A DNA stretch of 64,000 bases from Clostridium gasigenes (GCF_900104115.1 NZ_FNJM01000002.1:470729-534728); one strand, 5' to 3'; counted from the first letter of the stretch, positions 26,517 to 36,875 are shown. Program-made: numbers and translations. Notes: generated by a model from the letters alone, not told the origin.

Positions 26517-27449
26517 TTAATCCACCTCTTTAAATTGTCCTGATGCTCTCATTTGAATAAATGAGATTCCACCCACAATTATAAACATTAATATAGATAA
26601 TGTAGATCCCAATTCAAATCTACCAAATTGAATTGACATTTTATATGCTGCTGATCCTAATATATCTGTATATCCCGCAAAAGGTGAATCTGGTCTAACT
26701 GGTCCACCATTGAATAATAGGAACGCAACTCCAAAGTTTCCAAAGTTCATTGCCCATGATCCAATTAATAAAGGATATGATGTTTTTGCTAAACATGGAA
26801 GTGTAATTTTCATAAACTTTTGTATCCAATTAGCGCCATCCAGGTCTGCTGCTTCATAATAAGTATCGGAAATAGATGATAATCCACCAATACATACATT
26901 CATCATATAGGGGAATCCAATCCATATACTAACTAAAACAAGTGCAATTCTTGCTGGTCCAACCTGTGTTAACCACATAACTGGTTCACCTATAATGTGT
27001 AATTTCATTAAAATTTCATTTATTGCTCCATATTGACTATTTAACAATCCCCCAAAGGCTATTATTACTATTGTTGCAGGTAATGCCCATGGCAATATTA
27101 ATATTCCTTTATAAATAGCCGCTTCTTTCATATTTTTATTTGATATAACCATAGCAAAAACTAAACCTACAATAAAACTCCCTAGAGTTATTAATGTTGC
27201 GGCTACTACTGTCCATAAAAAAACAGGAAGAAAAATTTCCTTCAATGGTCCAGTAAGAATACTTTTAAAATTTTCTATTCCGATAAATTTCCATCCAGTA
27301 TTTACAGTTTTTAAATTATAATCTGTAAAAGCTATTACCATTGTCAGCACTATAGGTATAACCGATAATATCAACATACTTATTAATGCTGGTGCTAGAA
27401 ATTTTGCTGCTGTAGCATTATCTTTACGCTTATGTTTATTTTTACTCAT
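26517..27449 (-). CDS. MalF-type ABC permease
   Basis: A 310-residue permease with six or more membrane helices and the EAA loop TYYEAADLDGANWIQKFMKI (about residues 198-217). It is the MalF partner of the downstream MalG-type protein, without the large extra loop of enteric MalF. The start is ATG 27449 (MSKNKHKR) after GGAAAGGG; the in-frame ATG five codons upstream lacks a ribosome site. Confidence 0.91.
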   Translation of the reverse strand: MSKNKHKRKDNATAAKFLAPALISMLILSVIPIVLTMVIAFTDYNLKTVNTGWKFIGIENFKSILTGPLKEIFLPVFLWTVVAATLITLGSFIVGLVFAMVISNKNMKEAAIYKGILILPWALPATIVIIAFGGLLNSQYGAINEILMKLHIIGEPVMWLTQVGPARIALVLVSIWIGFPYMMNVCIGGLSSISDTYYEAADLDGANWIQKFMKITLPCLAKTSYPLLIGSWAMNFGNFGVAFLLFNGGPVRPDSPFAGYTDILGSAAYKMSIQFGRFELGSTLSILMFIIVGGISFIQMRASGQFKEVD

Positions 27450-27497
27450 ACCCTTTCCCCCCATTATATAATTAGGGGAATTTCTTCCCCTAATTTA

Positions 27498-28715
27498 TTA
27501 GTTTTGTAATTCTATTCCTTTTTTAATTCCTGATAAAATTTCATCTGCAACTTTTTGTGGGTCTTCACCTTGTAAAATTCTTTGTACATTTTTCATTGGC
27601 TCCCAAACTGCATCCATAGCTTTTATATTCGGCATTGGTTCAGAGTTTTTAGATGCATTTAAGAATGCTGTTACATTTTCATTATCTTTAACTTCTTGTT
27701 TGTCCATCATTGATTTAAATACAGGAGTTTTTCCTTTTTCATACAAACCTTGTTGTGTTTCTTTAGTTAAGTAACTTAAACACTCCCAAGCCTCATCTTG
27801 ACTTTTTGATTTTGTACTTACAAATCCACATTGAATACCTGATAAAGCTTTATAAGGCTTACCATCTATTGAAGGAATTTCAGCTATACCAAAGTTTACT
27901 TTTGAATCCTTTAACTGTTGTATATCCCAAGGTCCAGAAATGTAGAACATTGATTTTCCTTCTTTAAAATTAGTTACTGCAATATCTAATGTAATATCTA
28001 ATGGCATAAATTTCTCTTTAACAACTAAATTTTGAAGTGTTTGTAACCCCTTAACTGATCCTGCATTATTGATTCCTATATCATTTATATCATATTTACC
28101 ATCTTTTTGAGCAAATACATATCCACCATTTGTTAATAAAAATCCTAAATTAGTATATGGATCATTAATATTAAATTGGAAGCTTCCTTCACCTTTAGCA
28201 GATGCCATTTTTAATAGTTCATCCATAGTTTTTGGAACTTCCTTCACTAAATCTTTATTATAGTATAATGCAGTAGTTTCAATTGATATTGGCATGGCAT
28301 ACTTTTTACCATTTACAGTTACAGCATCCCAAACCCCTTTATTTATATATTCATCTTCTTTTACATACTTTTCTGCAACTTCTGTAACTAATCCAGCTTC
28401 TTCGTAAGCCGCTAATTGATTATGAGGTGATCCAAAGTATATATCGGGACCTTGTGATGAATTTGCAGCTTGTAAAAATGCTTTGTAATCTCCATCATCT
28501 CTTACTACCTTTACTTTATTTCCAGTTTCATCTCCCCATTTTTTTGCTGCTTCTTCTAGAACTGGTACTTCTAGTTCTGGTAACTTAGTCCAAATTGTTA
28601 ATTCCTTACCTGCCTTTCCAGATACGCTTTTATCCTTCCCACCTGAACACCCCATAAATAAAGAACTCATAACTATACCAACCATCATTGTTGCGAATAT
28701 TTTTTTCTTAATCAT
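27498..28715 (-). CDS. Maltodextrin/cyclodextrin-binding lipoprotein (MalE-type)
   Basis: A 405-residue solute-binding protein. The lipoprotein signal ends SSLFMGC with Cys23 as the lipidated residue. The mature part starts ELTIWTKLPELEVPVLEEAA, as in MalE-type proteins, with AMPISIETTALYYNKDL and FYISGPWDIQQL as family landmarks. It captures the oligosaccharide outside the membrane and delivers it to the two permeases encoded just downstream. Whether the ligand is linear or cyclic cannot be told from sequence; the CGTase nearby favours cyclodextrin. Confidence 0.92.
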   Translation of the reverse strand: MIKKKIFATMMVGIVMSSLFMGCSGGKDKSVSGKAGKELTIWTKLPELEVPVLEEAAKKWGDETGNKVKVVRDDGDYKAFLQAANSSQGPDIYFGSPHNQLAAYEEAGLVTEVAEKYVKEDEYINKGVWDAVTVNGKKYAMPISIETTALYYNKDLVKEVPKTMDELLKMASAKGEGSFQFNINDPYTNLGFLLTNGGYVFAQKDGKYDINDIGINNAGSVKGLQTLQNLVVKEKFMPLDITLDIAVTNFKEGKSMFYISGPWDIQQLKDSKVNFGIAEIPSIDGKPYKALSGIQCGFVSTKSKSQDEAWECLSYLTKETQQGLYEKGKTPVFKSMMDKQEVKDNENVTAFLNASKNSEPMPNIKAMDAVWEPMKNVQRILQGEDPQKVADEILSGIKKGIELQN

Positions 28716-28754
28716 AATTTTATTCCCCCTATTTTTTATATATTAAAGCTAAGA

Positions 28755-28818
28755 CGTTATAAAATAAATAATATACCAAAATCAAGGTTACTATTCTAGT
28801 ATTTATTTTATGATGCCT
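28755..28818. repeat. Dispersed palindromic element between the GH13 and binding-protein genes
   Basis: ATAAAATAAATA (28759-28770) and its exact complement (28800-28811) flank a 29-bp centre. The outer side of the right arm reads AGGCATCA on the minus strand, like the element at 55136. A member of the AAATAAATA palindrome family described in the findings. It may also attenuate transcription into the binding-protein gene. Confidence 0.55.
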
Positions 28819-28832
28819 AGTTCTCTAAAAAC

Positions 28833-30671
28833 TTAATTTATTTTGAAAATTCTAAATGAATTAGCTTCCATACTAACTGATTCTACTAATTCTTCATTTG
28901 TTAAATCATATAAATTAAAAACCTTTTCATTTCTAATTTCTTCTGGTAACATTACATCCACCATTTCATTTGAATTATTTATTAAAATCGTTATATTACC
29001 TTTTGAATATACTAAAGCTTCTTTAGTACAGCAATAACTTATCCACCTATTATCTAATAACTTAAATTCCTCATACTCTTTTCTTATTCCAATAATTTTC
29101 TTCATGAATATTTGGAATTCCTTATCTTGTTTTTCATCTTCCCAAACCATGCATCTTCTATGGAATTCACGTCCCATGCCTTGTTCACCCTCCATGCCAA
29201 CTTCATCCCCGTAATATATACAAGGTGAACCCGCTTGAGTAAACATAAATAAATATGCTAATTTCATTTTTTCTTTATCACCATTTGCAACTGTTAACAT
29301 TCTTGGAGTATCATGACTATCCAAAAGATTAAATGTGACTTCACCTACTTGTCTTGAATATGCTACTTTATTTTCTTCAACCATATATCTAAATTTTTCT
29401 CCACTAATATCATTTAAACAAAAATATTCTTTTATAGCTTCAGTTAGAGGATAATTCATTACTGCATCAAATTGATCTCCCATAAGCCATGGCAGACCGT
29501 CATGCCAAACTTCCCCTAATATATAAACTTCCTTATTTATACCTTTAACAACTTCTCTAAATTTTCTCCAAAACACATGATCTACTTCATTACAAACATC
29601 AAGTCTCCATGCATCTATTTTCATGTCTTCAACCCAATATTTAGCTACTTTAAGTAAATGCTTAACAACCTCATTATTTTCTGTATTTAATTTAGGCATT
29701 AATGGAGTTCTACCAAAGCTTTCATAGTTAAGATTATTTCCATCTAATTCTTCTAAAGGTCTATCTACCGCAGGAAATTTCTTTATATAAAACCAATCTT
29801 TATATTTTGATTCTTCTCCATATTTAACTACATCCTGCCATTGCGCTGAAAAATATCCTAGATGATTGAACACAGCATCTAACATTATTTTAATTCCTCT
29901 TTTATGAGATTCTTCGACTAATTTCTTAAACGTTTTCTCATCCCCTAAAGTAGAATCTACTTTAAAGTAATCTATTGTATCGTATCTGTGATTAGTCGTT
30001 GCCTCAAATATAGGACATAAATATAATCCCGTTATACCTAAGTCTTCTAAATAATCAAGTTTATTTATTATACCTTGAAGATCTCCGCCCATAAAATTTT
30101 CTCCAGTTGGTTCTGTTCCCCAATCCTGAACATTTATTGGATTTATAGATTTATCCCCATTACAAAATCTATCAGGGAATATTTGGTACCATACAGTGTT
30201 TTTAACCCACTCAGGTCCCCTTGCTACATCTATGTTATTTAAATATGGAAAACAAAAGAAATCACTTAATTTACACAGCTTTCTTTCGTCACCCTCATCT
30301 CCATTTAATTCCCTACTTCCTTTTTCTGTATATAACAATGTTTCTTCATATCCCTCAAGTATAAATGCATATCTTGATCTTTTCATATCTGGTTTATATT
30401 CAATAATCCAATTATCAAAGTATTCAGTTTCACACTCCTTTCTCATAGGGTAACTCTTACCACCTACCCATACGCCTCCAGTAGCATTCATATTACCACC
30501 ATCACAACCACCAGCATCCCATATATATGGATCACCAATTCTAATTATTACACTTTTAACCTCATTTTTTTTAGTTTTTACTCTTAAATGTAGTGTCTCA
30601 CTATCATATCCATAAGAATAATTACTTTGTGCACTATGATAAATTGCTTCTCTTGTAATAGTTTTTTTCAT
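28833..30671 (-). CDS. Cyclomaltodextrinase/neopullulanase (GH13_20)
   Basis: A 612-residue cytoplasmic glycosidase (no signal peptide) with the N-terminal beta-sandwich dimerisation domain of the cyclomaltodextrinase/maltogenic amylase group. The GH13 regions are intact: DAVFNH, DAWRLDVCNE with nucleophile Asp358, ILGEVWHD with acid/base Glu387, and LLDSHDTPR with Asp454. MPKLN, diagnostic of subfamily 20, is present. It opens cyclodextrins and cleaves maltodextrins and pullulan. Start ATG 30671 with GGGAAG; an upstream TTG lacks a site. An operator-like palindrome lies 32 bp upstream. Confidence 0.93.
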   Translation of the reverse strand: MKKTITREAIYHSAQSNYSYGYDSETLHLRVKTKKNEVKSVIIRIGDPYIWDAGGCDGGNMNATGGVWVGGKSYPMRKECETEYFDNWIIEYKPDMKRSRYAFILEGYEETLLYTEKGSRELNGDEGDERKLCKLSDFFCFPYLNNIDVARGPEWVKNTVWYQIFPDRFCNGDKSINPINVQDWGTEPTGENFMGGDLQGIINKLDYLEDLGITGLYLCPIFEATTNHRYDTIDYFKVDSTLGDEKTFKKLVEESHKRGIKIMLDAVFNHLGYFSAQWQDVVKYGEESKYKDWFYIKKFPAVDRPLEELDGNNLNYESFGRTPLMPKLNTENNEVVKHLLKVAKYWVEDMKIDAWRLDVCNEVDHVFWRKFREVVKGINKEVYILGEVWHDGLPWLMGDQFDAVMNYPLTEAIKEYFCLNDISGEKFRYMVEENKVAYSRQVGEVTFNLLDSHDTPRMLTVANGDKEKMKLAYLFMFTQAGSPCIYYGDEVGMEGEQGMGREFHRRCMVWEDEKQDKEFQIFMKKIIGIRKEYEEFKLLDNRWISYCCTKEALVYSKGNITILINNSNEMVDVMLPEEIRNEKVFNLYDLTNEELVESVSMEANSFRIFKIN

Positions 30672-30702
30672 ATCTTCCCATCCTCTCAACTATAATTAAT
30701 TT

Positions 30703-30717
30703 TTGAAACGTTTCCAA
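30703..30717. promoter_or_regulatory. MalR/CcpA-type operator before the GH13 gene
   Basis: TTGAAACGTTTCCAA, near-palindromic around GAAACGTTTC, between the lacI stop (30721) and the GH13 start (30671). The AAACGTTT core is that of MalR and CcpA sites. Likely controls the GH13-binding protein-permease operon. Confidence 0.7.
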
Positions 30718-30720
30718 TTT

Positions 30721-31710
30721 TTATATTACTGAACTTCTTTCAATAAATTTATAATCTAATCTAACATATTTTTCTACACTTTCATTTTTTATAAGCTTGT
30801 CTAACAGCGCTGCGCCATTATATCCTATGTTATACGTATTTTGCTTAATAGTAGTTAATGAAGGTGTTAAATATCTTGAGATCTCATTATCTCCACAGCC
30901 TACAATAGATATTTCATCTGGAATTTTTATATTTAACCTTTTAAGTCCCTCATATACCCCTATTGCAATATTGTCAGAAGCACAAAATATTCCATCCACA
31001 TTTTTATATTCAATAATACTTTTCACTATCTTTTCTCCGAATTGTTTAGAAAATTCTCCGTATATTATGTTATCACTATTTATTTCTATACCATTGTCCC
31101 GTAGAGCTTGCTCATATCCACGAACCCTTTGTTTTGTTATATATAGACTTCTCTTACCTTGAATTGTTTTTATTTTTTTGCAGCCTTTTTTAATCATATA
31201 ATTAGTAACTTCATAAGCTACCCTAAAATTATCTATACCTATATTTACTACTTTCTCTCCTTCTAAATCGCAATCGACTAATACAATTGGAAATTTTTTA
31301 TCAATTAATTCTTTAACATATGGATCATTCGCTTCCATTCCATATAACAAAGCTCCCGATATGTTATTTTCCTTGCAAAATTTATAATATGATTTTCCAT
31401 TTTTTATAGATTTTCCTAATGTAAATAACGATACTTCATAATCTAAAATTTCTACATAATCATATAATCCACTAAGAATTTGGAAAGGATTGAATTCTTC
31501 ATTAAGCTCTTTTATTATTATTGCTATATGATTGTTATTTTTCTTTACTAAATCCCTAGCATTTTTATTTGGTATATAATCTAATTCATCAGCAGTTTTT
31601 AAAACCAATTCTTTTGTGTCTTTGTTTATATCACTATATCCATTTAGAGCTCTAGATACAGTCGAAATTGATACATGGCATTTCTTCGCAATATCTTTAA
31701 TTGTATTCAA
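30721..31710 (-). CDS. Second LacI-family regulator (MalR-like)
   Basis: A 329-residue LacI regulator: HTH NTIKDIAKKCHVSISTVSRA at the N terminus, hinge ALNGYSDINKDTKELVLKTA, and an effector-binding domain with FCASDNIAIGVYEGLKRL. The start is the TTG at 31710, seven bases after GGGGGAG, which gives a standard LacI N terminus; longer upstream readings have no ribosome site. It is the first gene before the GH13 gene and probably binds the AAACGTTT-like sites around it. Confidence 0.9.
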   Translation of the reverse strand: MNTIKDIAKKCHVSISTVSRALNGYSDINKDTKELVLKTADELDYIPNKNARDLVKKNNNHIAIIIKELNEEFNPFQILSGLYDYVEILDYEVSLFTLGKSIKNGKSYYKFCKENNISGALLYGMEANDPYVKELIDKKFPIVLVDCDLEGEKVVNIGIDNFRVAYEVTNYMIKKGCKKIKTIQGKRSLYITKQRVRGYEQALRDNGIEINSDNIIYGEFSKQFGEKIVKSIIEYKNVDGIFCASDNIAIGVYEGLKRLNIKIPDEISIVGCGDNEISRYLTPSLTTIKQNTYNIGYNGAALLDKLIKNESVEKYVRLDYKFIERSSVI

Positions 31711-31820
31711 AATACTTCTCCCCCACCATTCAATAGTGTTAAATTCAAACAAATTATTTTAGTCATTTATAGAAATTTATATATATTATTATATTTTTTC
31801 CCATATTTGTTTCTTGTATA

Positions 31821-31886
31821 AGTATATTATTTTTTTTTAAGTTGTACAACCTAAAAATATACTTTTTTTACCGAAATCGTTTCCGG
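31821..31886 (-). promoter_or_regulatory. Promoter and operator-like site of the second lacI gene
   Basis: Minus-strand TTGTAC (31844-31849), 17-bp spacer, TATACT (31821-31826). Upstream, CCGAAATCGTTTCCGG at 31871-31886 is an imperfect palindrome shared with the CGTase promoter region. About 110 bp of AT-rich leader separates the promoter from the TTG start. Confidence 0.65.
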
Positions 31887-31914
31887 TTTATAATGTCTTT
31901 TATTTATGTATATC

Positions 31915-32038
31915 GAAAAAATAACTAGTCAGATTTTGATCTGTTTTGAACTATGTTTTATCACTAAACCACTTTCGCAGATTTTAGTTCTTCCGCCTAT
32001 ATCAAAACATCATCACAATCTTGACTTGTTATTTTTTC
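31915..32038. repeat. Dispersed palindromic element at the 3' end of the CGTase gene
   Basis: Left arm GAAAAAATAACTAGTCAG (31915-31932), right arm its near complement ending at 32038. The next bases, AGTCTGTTATTTTAATTTTG, which overlap the CGTase stop, resemble the right arm of the element at 55136-55204. The unpaired ~87-bp centre has no coding potential. May double as a terminator. Confidence 0.5.
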
Positions 32039-32049
32039 AGTCTGTTATT

Positions 32050-34194
32050 TTAATTTTGCCAATCTACTATTATTTCTCCAGTATTATTCTCTGGTACCTT
32101 GTAGGTATGATTATTTCCACTTTCCCATACAAGATTATTTCCATTTTTCTTTATAAATTTAAAGTTAATTGTTTTTCCTGCTGGAACACTTACATCAAAA
32201 TACCAGTTAGGATATTGATATTCAACTTTATTGTATATTTCTCCAATCATATTATTTGCATTCCAATTTCCAAGCTCTGCAACATCACCTGATAAATATA
32301 CATTTTGTCCCAAGCTAGTATTTGCATTTTTCACTACAAATCTTACTGAAACTTGTTTTCCAGTTAATACATCAAAATTTTTATATATATTTGATTTTAC
32401 TCCAGATGCTGTTTGAACTATAACATTAATTTTTCCTGCATCAATATTTGGTACTATTACTTTTATTTCTTTATCATCCCATGAAACAACTTGACCTTCA
32501 GTAGTACCAAAAGAAACTTTTCCTTTTATATCGCCAAAACCTCTACCATCTACAGTAACTGTTTTCCCCGGTTCGACCATAGGACTACCTATATTACCTA
32601 TAATCGGAGAGTTGTTATTTGATACATAGCTCCAAACCGCTGCGCTGCCTGCTTTTAATGTGAATTTTTGAAGTTCCCCTTTTGAATTTACATTAATATC
32701 ATTTCCGGAAACTACATTTCCCAATGTATCTTTATAAATACCTTCAGGTAAAGTGGTCAATGCTCCTGATATATCCACACTTTTTGATTTATTTCTATTA
32801 ACCGCAACTAAAGCAACATTATTTCCAAATTTTCTTTCATAAATATATACATCATCATTTATCCACTTTTGTTGTGTATCGCCATATGCTATAGCTGGAT
32901 TATTTTTTCTCAATGGTGATAATTTCTGTATTATTTTATATGCATTTGTATTTTTATCAAATCCACTCATCATTGCTCTGTTGTTTGGATCTCCATTCCC
33001 ACTCATATATTGTTCAGTACCATAGTATATAGCTGGAACCCCTCTTGATGTTAAAGTTAACACCAAAGCTTGGTCAACATTAGCTTTCGCAGTTCCCTCA
33101 TTATAAAATCTATCCATATCATGATTATCTATGAATGTAACTTGATCATTAACATGTTCATATTGATTTGCAGTACTAGCTATAACTTCATTTAAACCCT
33201 GCATATTATCAGTCCCATCCCTTAATACTTCCCTAATTTTTTGTGCATACCTAAAATCTAACAAACTCATTCCACTATCATTTGCAAATTTAACATTTTT
33301 AGGATCCTGTTCCCTCTTACTTAAAAACCACTCTCCAAATGTGAAAACTTGCTTATAATCATATACAGAATCCATAAAATTCTTTTGCCAACCTTCTGGC
33401 ATATGCTTAACTGCATCCATTCTAATACCATCAATTCCTGTATCTAACCATAATTTAATAGAATCTTTAAGATATTTATCAACAGTATTATTTTGAGTAT
33501 TTAAATCTGCTAGATCAAATAAATTCCTATAAGTCCCATCTTCAACTGTAGAAAAATCTGTTCCTCCATTATGATTAAACATCCCATTCTTATCATTTGA
33601 ATAACCAGCTAATAAATTCCCATTATCATATAACTTCCCATTTTCAGCATATGAAGGCTCATCAGGGTTAGCTGGTGATGTATGATTCGGAGCAAAATCG
33701 ATAATAACTTTTATATTATTATCATGAGCAACTTTTACTAATTTTTTAAATTCTTCAATAGTCCCAAATGCTGGATTAGGCTTTTTGAAATCCCTTGCCC
33801 AATATCCATGATATGAAGTACTTCCATCAGCGAATACACTATATATATTCTCTACTGGTTGCGAAATCCATATTGCTGTTATGCCCAGATCTCTTAAATA
33901 ACCATCAGTAATTTTATTAGCTATACCATTCCAATCCCCTCCAAAATATTTTTTTGGACTCTTCTTTGTTCCATCGTAAATATTTCCTTTAGGATTATTA
34001 GAAACGTTTCCATCAAAGAATCTATCCGTTACTATTTGATAAATAACATCAGTATTGTAATTTACTTTATTTTCTACAGATGCATCACTTGTGTACTTTT
34101 CCGCTGCATAAACAATTTTGGTTGGTATACATACTAATTGCTGTGCCATAATAATGCTCAGTGTTAAACAGGTTGCCTTTAACTTTTTATTCAT
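32050..34194 (-). CDS. Cyclodextrin glucanotransferase (CGTase), secreted
   Basis: A 714-residue enzyme with a signal peptide (cleavage near VYA-30) and the full five-domain layout: catalytic A/B domains, C domain, D domain ([26 protein letters not shown]) and E domain (starch-binding CBM20, [20 protein letters not shown]). Catalytic Asp260, Glu288 and Asp359. Phe226 sits at the central position (195 in Bacillus numbering), which is Tyr or Phe in CGTases and small in alpha-amylases; Phe206 and Phe290 are also kept. It converts starch to cyclodextrins. It has its own promoter and AGGAGG site. Confidence 0.95.
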   Translation of the reverse strand: MNKKLKATCLTLSIIMAQQLVCIPTKIVYAAEKYTSDASVENKVNYNTDVIYQIVTDRFFDGNVSNNPKGNIYDGTKKSPKKYFGGDWNGIANKITDGYLRDLGITAIWISQPVENIYSVFADGSTSYHGYWARDFKKPNPAFGTIEEFKKLVKVAHDNNIKVIIDFAPNHTSPANPDEPSYAENGKLYDNGNLLAGYSNDKNGMFNHNGGTDFSTVEDGTYRNLFDLADLNTQNNTVDKYLKDSIKLWLDTGIDGIRMDAVKHMPEGWQKNFMDSVYDYKQVFTFGEWFLSKREQDPKNVKFANDSGMSLLDFRYAQKIREVLRDGTDNMQGLNEVIASTANQYEHVNDQVTFIDNHDMDRFYNEGTAKANVDQALVLTLTSRGVPAIYYGTEQYMSGNGDPNNRAMMSGFDKNTNAYKIIQKLSPLRKNNPAIAYGDTQQKWINDDVYIYERKFGNNVALVAVNRNKSKSVDISGALTTLPEGIYKDTLGNVVSGNDINVNSKGELQKFTLKAGSAAVWSYVSNNNSPIIGNIGSPMVEPGKTVTVDGRGFGDIKGKVSFGTTEGQVVSWDDKEIKVIVPNIDAGKINVIVQTASGVKSNIYKNFDVLTGKQVSVRFVVKNANTSLGQNVYLSGDVAELGNWNANNMIGEIYNKVEYQYPNWYFDVSVPAGKTINFKFIKKNGNNLVWESGNNHTYKVPENNTGEIIVDWQN

Positions 34195-34247
34195 AATTTG
34201 CCTCCTTATATTTTAATAGCATGTCCGCTATTTATATTTATGGCTTT

Positions 34248-34308
34248 ATTATAGTTTTCCTAGTAATGGTTTACAATGAATATTTTTACAAAATCGTTTC
34301 CGGATTTT
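34248..34308 (-). promoter_or_regulatory. CGTase promoter with upstream operator-like site
   Basis: TTGTAA (34271-34276), 17-bp spacer and TATAAT (34248-34253) on the minus strand. AAATCGTTTCCGGATTTT at 34291-34308 lies 15 bp upstream of the -35 and matches the site at 31871-31886. A further GAAACGTTTCC is inside the coding region at 34001-34011. Confidence 0.75.
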
Positions 34309-34355
34309 ATAACAAATTTAATTATATCCCTCTATCTTTTAATAGCGTCTTAAAA

Positions 34356-34384
34356 TTGACATTTTATTTTTGATAACGTATACT
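34356..34384 (+). promoter_or_regulatory. Promoter of the serine hydrolase gene
   Basis: TTGACA at 34356-34361, 17-bp spacer, TATACT at 34379-34384, about 75 bp before the start codon. Confidence 0.75.
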
Positions 34385-34459
34385 TTTTAATTGTATAATC
34401 CTATATAATTAAATTTAAAGTCAACGATTATACACACTACTAAAAAGTGAGGATAGTTT

Positions 34460-35476
34460 ATGATAACTAATTTAGAATTAAACATTGATAGACTTGAGGA
34501 TTTCTCTGGAACTGTATCTGTAAAGAAGCAGAATAAGATTTTATTAGAAAAAGCATATGGATTAGCTAATTTTAGTTTTAATGTTAAAAATAAAATTAAT
34601 ACTAAACATGGTATTGCTTCTGGTGCCAAACTTTTTACAGCAATCGCAATATGTCAACTAGTTGATAGTGGTTTGTTAAGCTTTGATACTTTACTAAAAG
34701 ACTGTTTAAATATTAAGTATCTTAATTATGATGATCGTATAACAATTAAGCACTTATTAACACATAGTTCTGGAATCCCTGATTATTTTGAAGAAGACGA
34801 TATAAATAATGTAAATGAATTCTCAGAACTGTATCAAAACCCACCAATGTACATGTTAAAAACTCCAAAAGATCATTTAAAACTTTTCAAAAATAATCCT
34901 ATGGAATTCGAGCCAGGTTATAAATTCGATTATACTAATGCAGGATATATACTCTTAGGATTAATCATAGAAGAAAAAAGCGGGTTAGAATTTAAAGAAT
35001 ATATGAAAAAAAATATAATTAACAAATTAAAACTTAGTAATACAGGCTATTTCTCTATTGATAAATTACCTGAAGGTTGCTCATATGGTTATACAAAAGA
35101 TCATAATGGGAATTTAAAGAGTAATATATACTCCATCCCTATAGTTGGTGGTCCTGATGGTGGAATTTATATAAATGTTCAAGATATGAGTAAAGTTTGG
35201 AATGCGCTATTAAACTTTAAATTATTAAGAGAAGCTACAACTAAAGAATTGCTTACACCTCATATTCACTGTGAAAATGATTGTTATTATGGCTATGGTA
35301 TTTATATTATAAAAAAGGAAAATGAAATCTATAAATATTTTCTTATGGGTGGGGACCCCGGTGCAGAATTTATGTCAGCTGTGTATCCACAAAATAACGT
35401 AGAAGTAATTGTTATGTGTAATAGAGATTCTGGTGCAAATGATGTAGCCATGCTTGTAGAAAACTCACTTTGTTAA
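34460..35476 (+). CDS. Serine hydrolase, beta-lactamase/D-Ala-D-Ala peptidase fold
   Basis: A 338-residue class C beta-lactamase-like protein. The SxxK motif is ASGAKLFTAIAICQL (about residue 53), and the YxN motif is DYTNAGYILLGLI (about 157). HSSGIPDYF precedes the latter, as in PF00144 esterases and peptidases; the third motif may be MGGDPGAEF. No signal peptide, so a cytoplasmic esterase or peptidase is likely rather than drug resistance. GTGAGGA-type ribosome site. Confidence 0.88.
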   Translation: MITNLELNIDRLEDFSGTVSVKKQNKILLEKAYGLANFSFNVKNKINTKHGIASGAKLFTAIAICQLVDSGLLSFDTLLKDCLNIKYLNYDDRITIKHLLTHSSGIPDYFEEDDINNVNEFSELYQNPPMYMLKTPKDHLKLFKNNPMEFEPGYKFDYTNAGYILLGLIIEEKSGLEFKEYMKKNIINKLKLSNTGYFSIDKLPEGCSYGYTKDHNGNLKSNIYSIPIVGGPDGGIYINVQDMSKVWNALLNFKLLREATTKELLTPHIHCENDCYYGYGIYIIKKENEIYKYFLMGGDPGAEFMSAVYPQNNVEVIVMCNRDSGANDVAMLVENSLC

Positions 35477-35579
35477 GATTTCAAAAAACTTGTTGTTAAA
35501 ACTGTACTCCATAAAATAAATAGTTTTAGCAATCAATATCTATTGCAAATAATAATATACCCCCTTTAAATCAAAAAAG

Positions 35580-35601
35580 CTCTACTTAACTATAAGTAGA
35601 G
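35580..35601. terminator. Bidirectional terminator
   Basis: CTCTACTTA pairs with TAAGTAGAG around a 4-base loop, with AAAAAAG before and TTTTTT after. It serves the convergent serine hydrolase and PDZ genes. Confidence 0.9.
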
Positions 35602-35606
35602 TTTTT

Positions 35607-36863
35607 TCATTTTTTCTTTTTCATTTCATCTAATATTTTTTTAAAATCGTCATTTTCCACACCTAAAGCATCTTCTTTTCTTATCATTTTAGGTACTAAT
35701 AATATTCCTACTCTCTTATTTTTAGGTTTTATTACATAATCTATTATTTCCCCGGAAAACTTTTTGATTTTTATTGTAATATCAATGGTGCTATCTTTTA
35801 CTGTATGGAAGATATCCACTTCTGATAAAACTTTTTTATTATTTATTTCTAAAATTTTATCTCCAGTTCTTATCCCTGCACTAAATGCCGGTGAACTTGG
35901 CGCAACTTCTAAAACTGCCACCCCGACCTCATCACTTACATAAATAAATTTACCATTATCCTCTGATTTCTTTTGTATTTTCAACATAAGTTCATGAGCT
36001 AAAGGTGCATAAATGATTACTATCAACTGCCCTATTATACCAAATGTTGCAGCTTGAGCAACTATTGCTAATGTTATTCCGTATATTAATATTAACATAC
36101 CTGAATGCAATGTTTTTTTTCTCTTTAGTTTTGTAAATGTTACTGCATTATAACCTATCATTCCGTATAATGGTACACATGTAATAACAGTCTTTGCTAA
36201 CAGCGTTAATGTTTCTGATTTGTTTATTATGGGCCACCATGCAGGTGTAACCATAGCACTACTAGCGCCACCTGCCATTTGTGTAGTAATAGCTATAAAA
36301 ATAGCTATTGGCATTGCCCAATATCTATTAAAAGAGAATCCACCAACTATTTTTCCATCTTTAGTTGAAAAAACTGGTACAGCCCCTCTATTTCCATCAA
36401 CCATAACTAAAAATGCTTCTACAATATGTAAAACTCCTATAAATGTCATTAATGATACTACATTTATATTTAAGTATGATTGAGTACCGGTTGCATTTGT
36501 GATTACACTTATAAGCCCTAATATAGCACCTGAATATGAAAAACATACAAATCTTTTTTTAATAAATACCAGAAATAATGAAACCATAAATATTAACTCT
36601 ATTCCTGAGTTTTGATTAAATACAATTCCTAAACTGCTTAATATAATACTACCTATAGCACCTGCAACAATACCTAATACTAATTGAGATAATGTAAGTT
36701 CTAGGGGCGAGTTTAAACTCTCCCCAACTGTCATCTTTTGCATTATAGATACTCTTCTATTTTTCATATAGAACATTATTCCCAAAATTACTAATATAAT
36801 CAAATGTGCTGGATCAACTATGGCATACGCTACGGATCTTAATGTATATAATATTAACTCCAT
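35607..36863 (-). CDS. Polytopic membrane protein with C-terminal PDZ domain (MinJ-like)
   Basis: A 418-residue protein with about eight membrane helices (residues 15-285) and a C-terminal PDZ domain (VAVLEVAPSSPAFSAGIRTG, then DKILEINNKKV). In Bacillus the order ftsE-ftsX-ctpB-minJ is the same, and MinJ bridges DivIVA and MinD in division-site selection. By synteny and architecture this is its counterpart. It lies 12 bp after the S41 protease gene. Function in this organism is inferred. Confidence 0.82.
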   Translation of the reverse strand: MELILYTLRSVAYAIVDPAHLIILVILGIMFYMKNRRVSIMQKMTVGESLNSPLELTLSQLVLGIVAGAIGSIILSSLGIVFNQNSGIELIFMVSLFLVFIKKRFVCFSYSGAILGLISVITNATGTQSYLNINVVSLMTFIGVLHIVEAFLVMVDGNRGAVPVFSTKDGKIVGGFSFNRYWAMPIAIFIAITTQMAGGASSAMVTPAWWPIINKSETLTLLAKTVITCVPLYGMIGYNAVTFTKLKRKKTLHSGMLILIYGITLAIVAQAATFGIIGQLIVIIYAPLAHELMLKIQKKSEDNGKFIYVSDEVGVAVLEVAPSSPAFSAGIRTGDKILEINNKKVLSEVDIFHTVKDSTIDITIKIKKFSGEIIDYVIKPKNKRVGILLVPKMIRKEDALGVENDDFKKILDEMKKKK

Positions 36864-36875
36864 AAAGCAAGCCTC

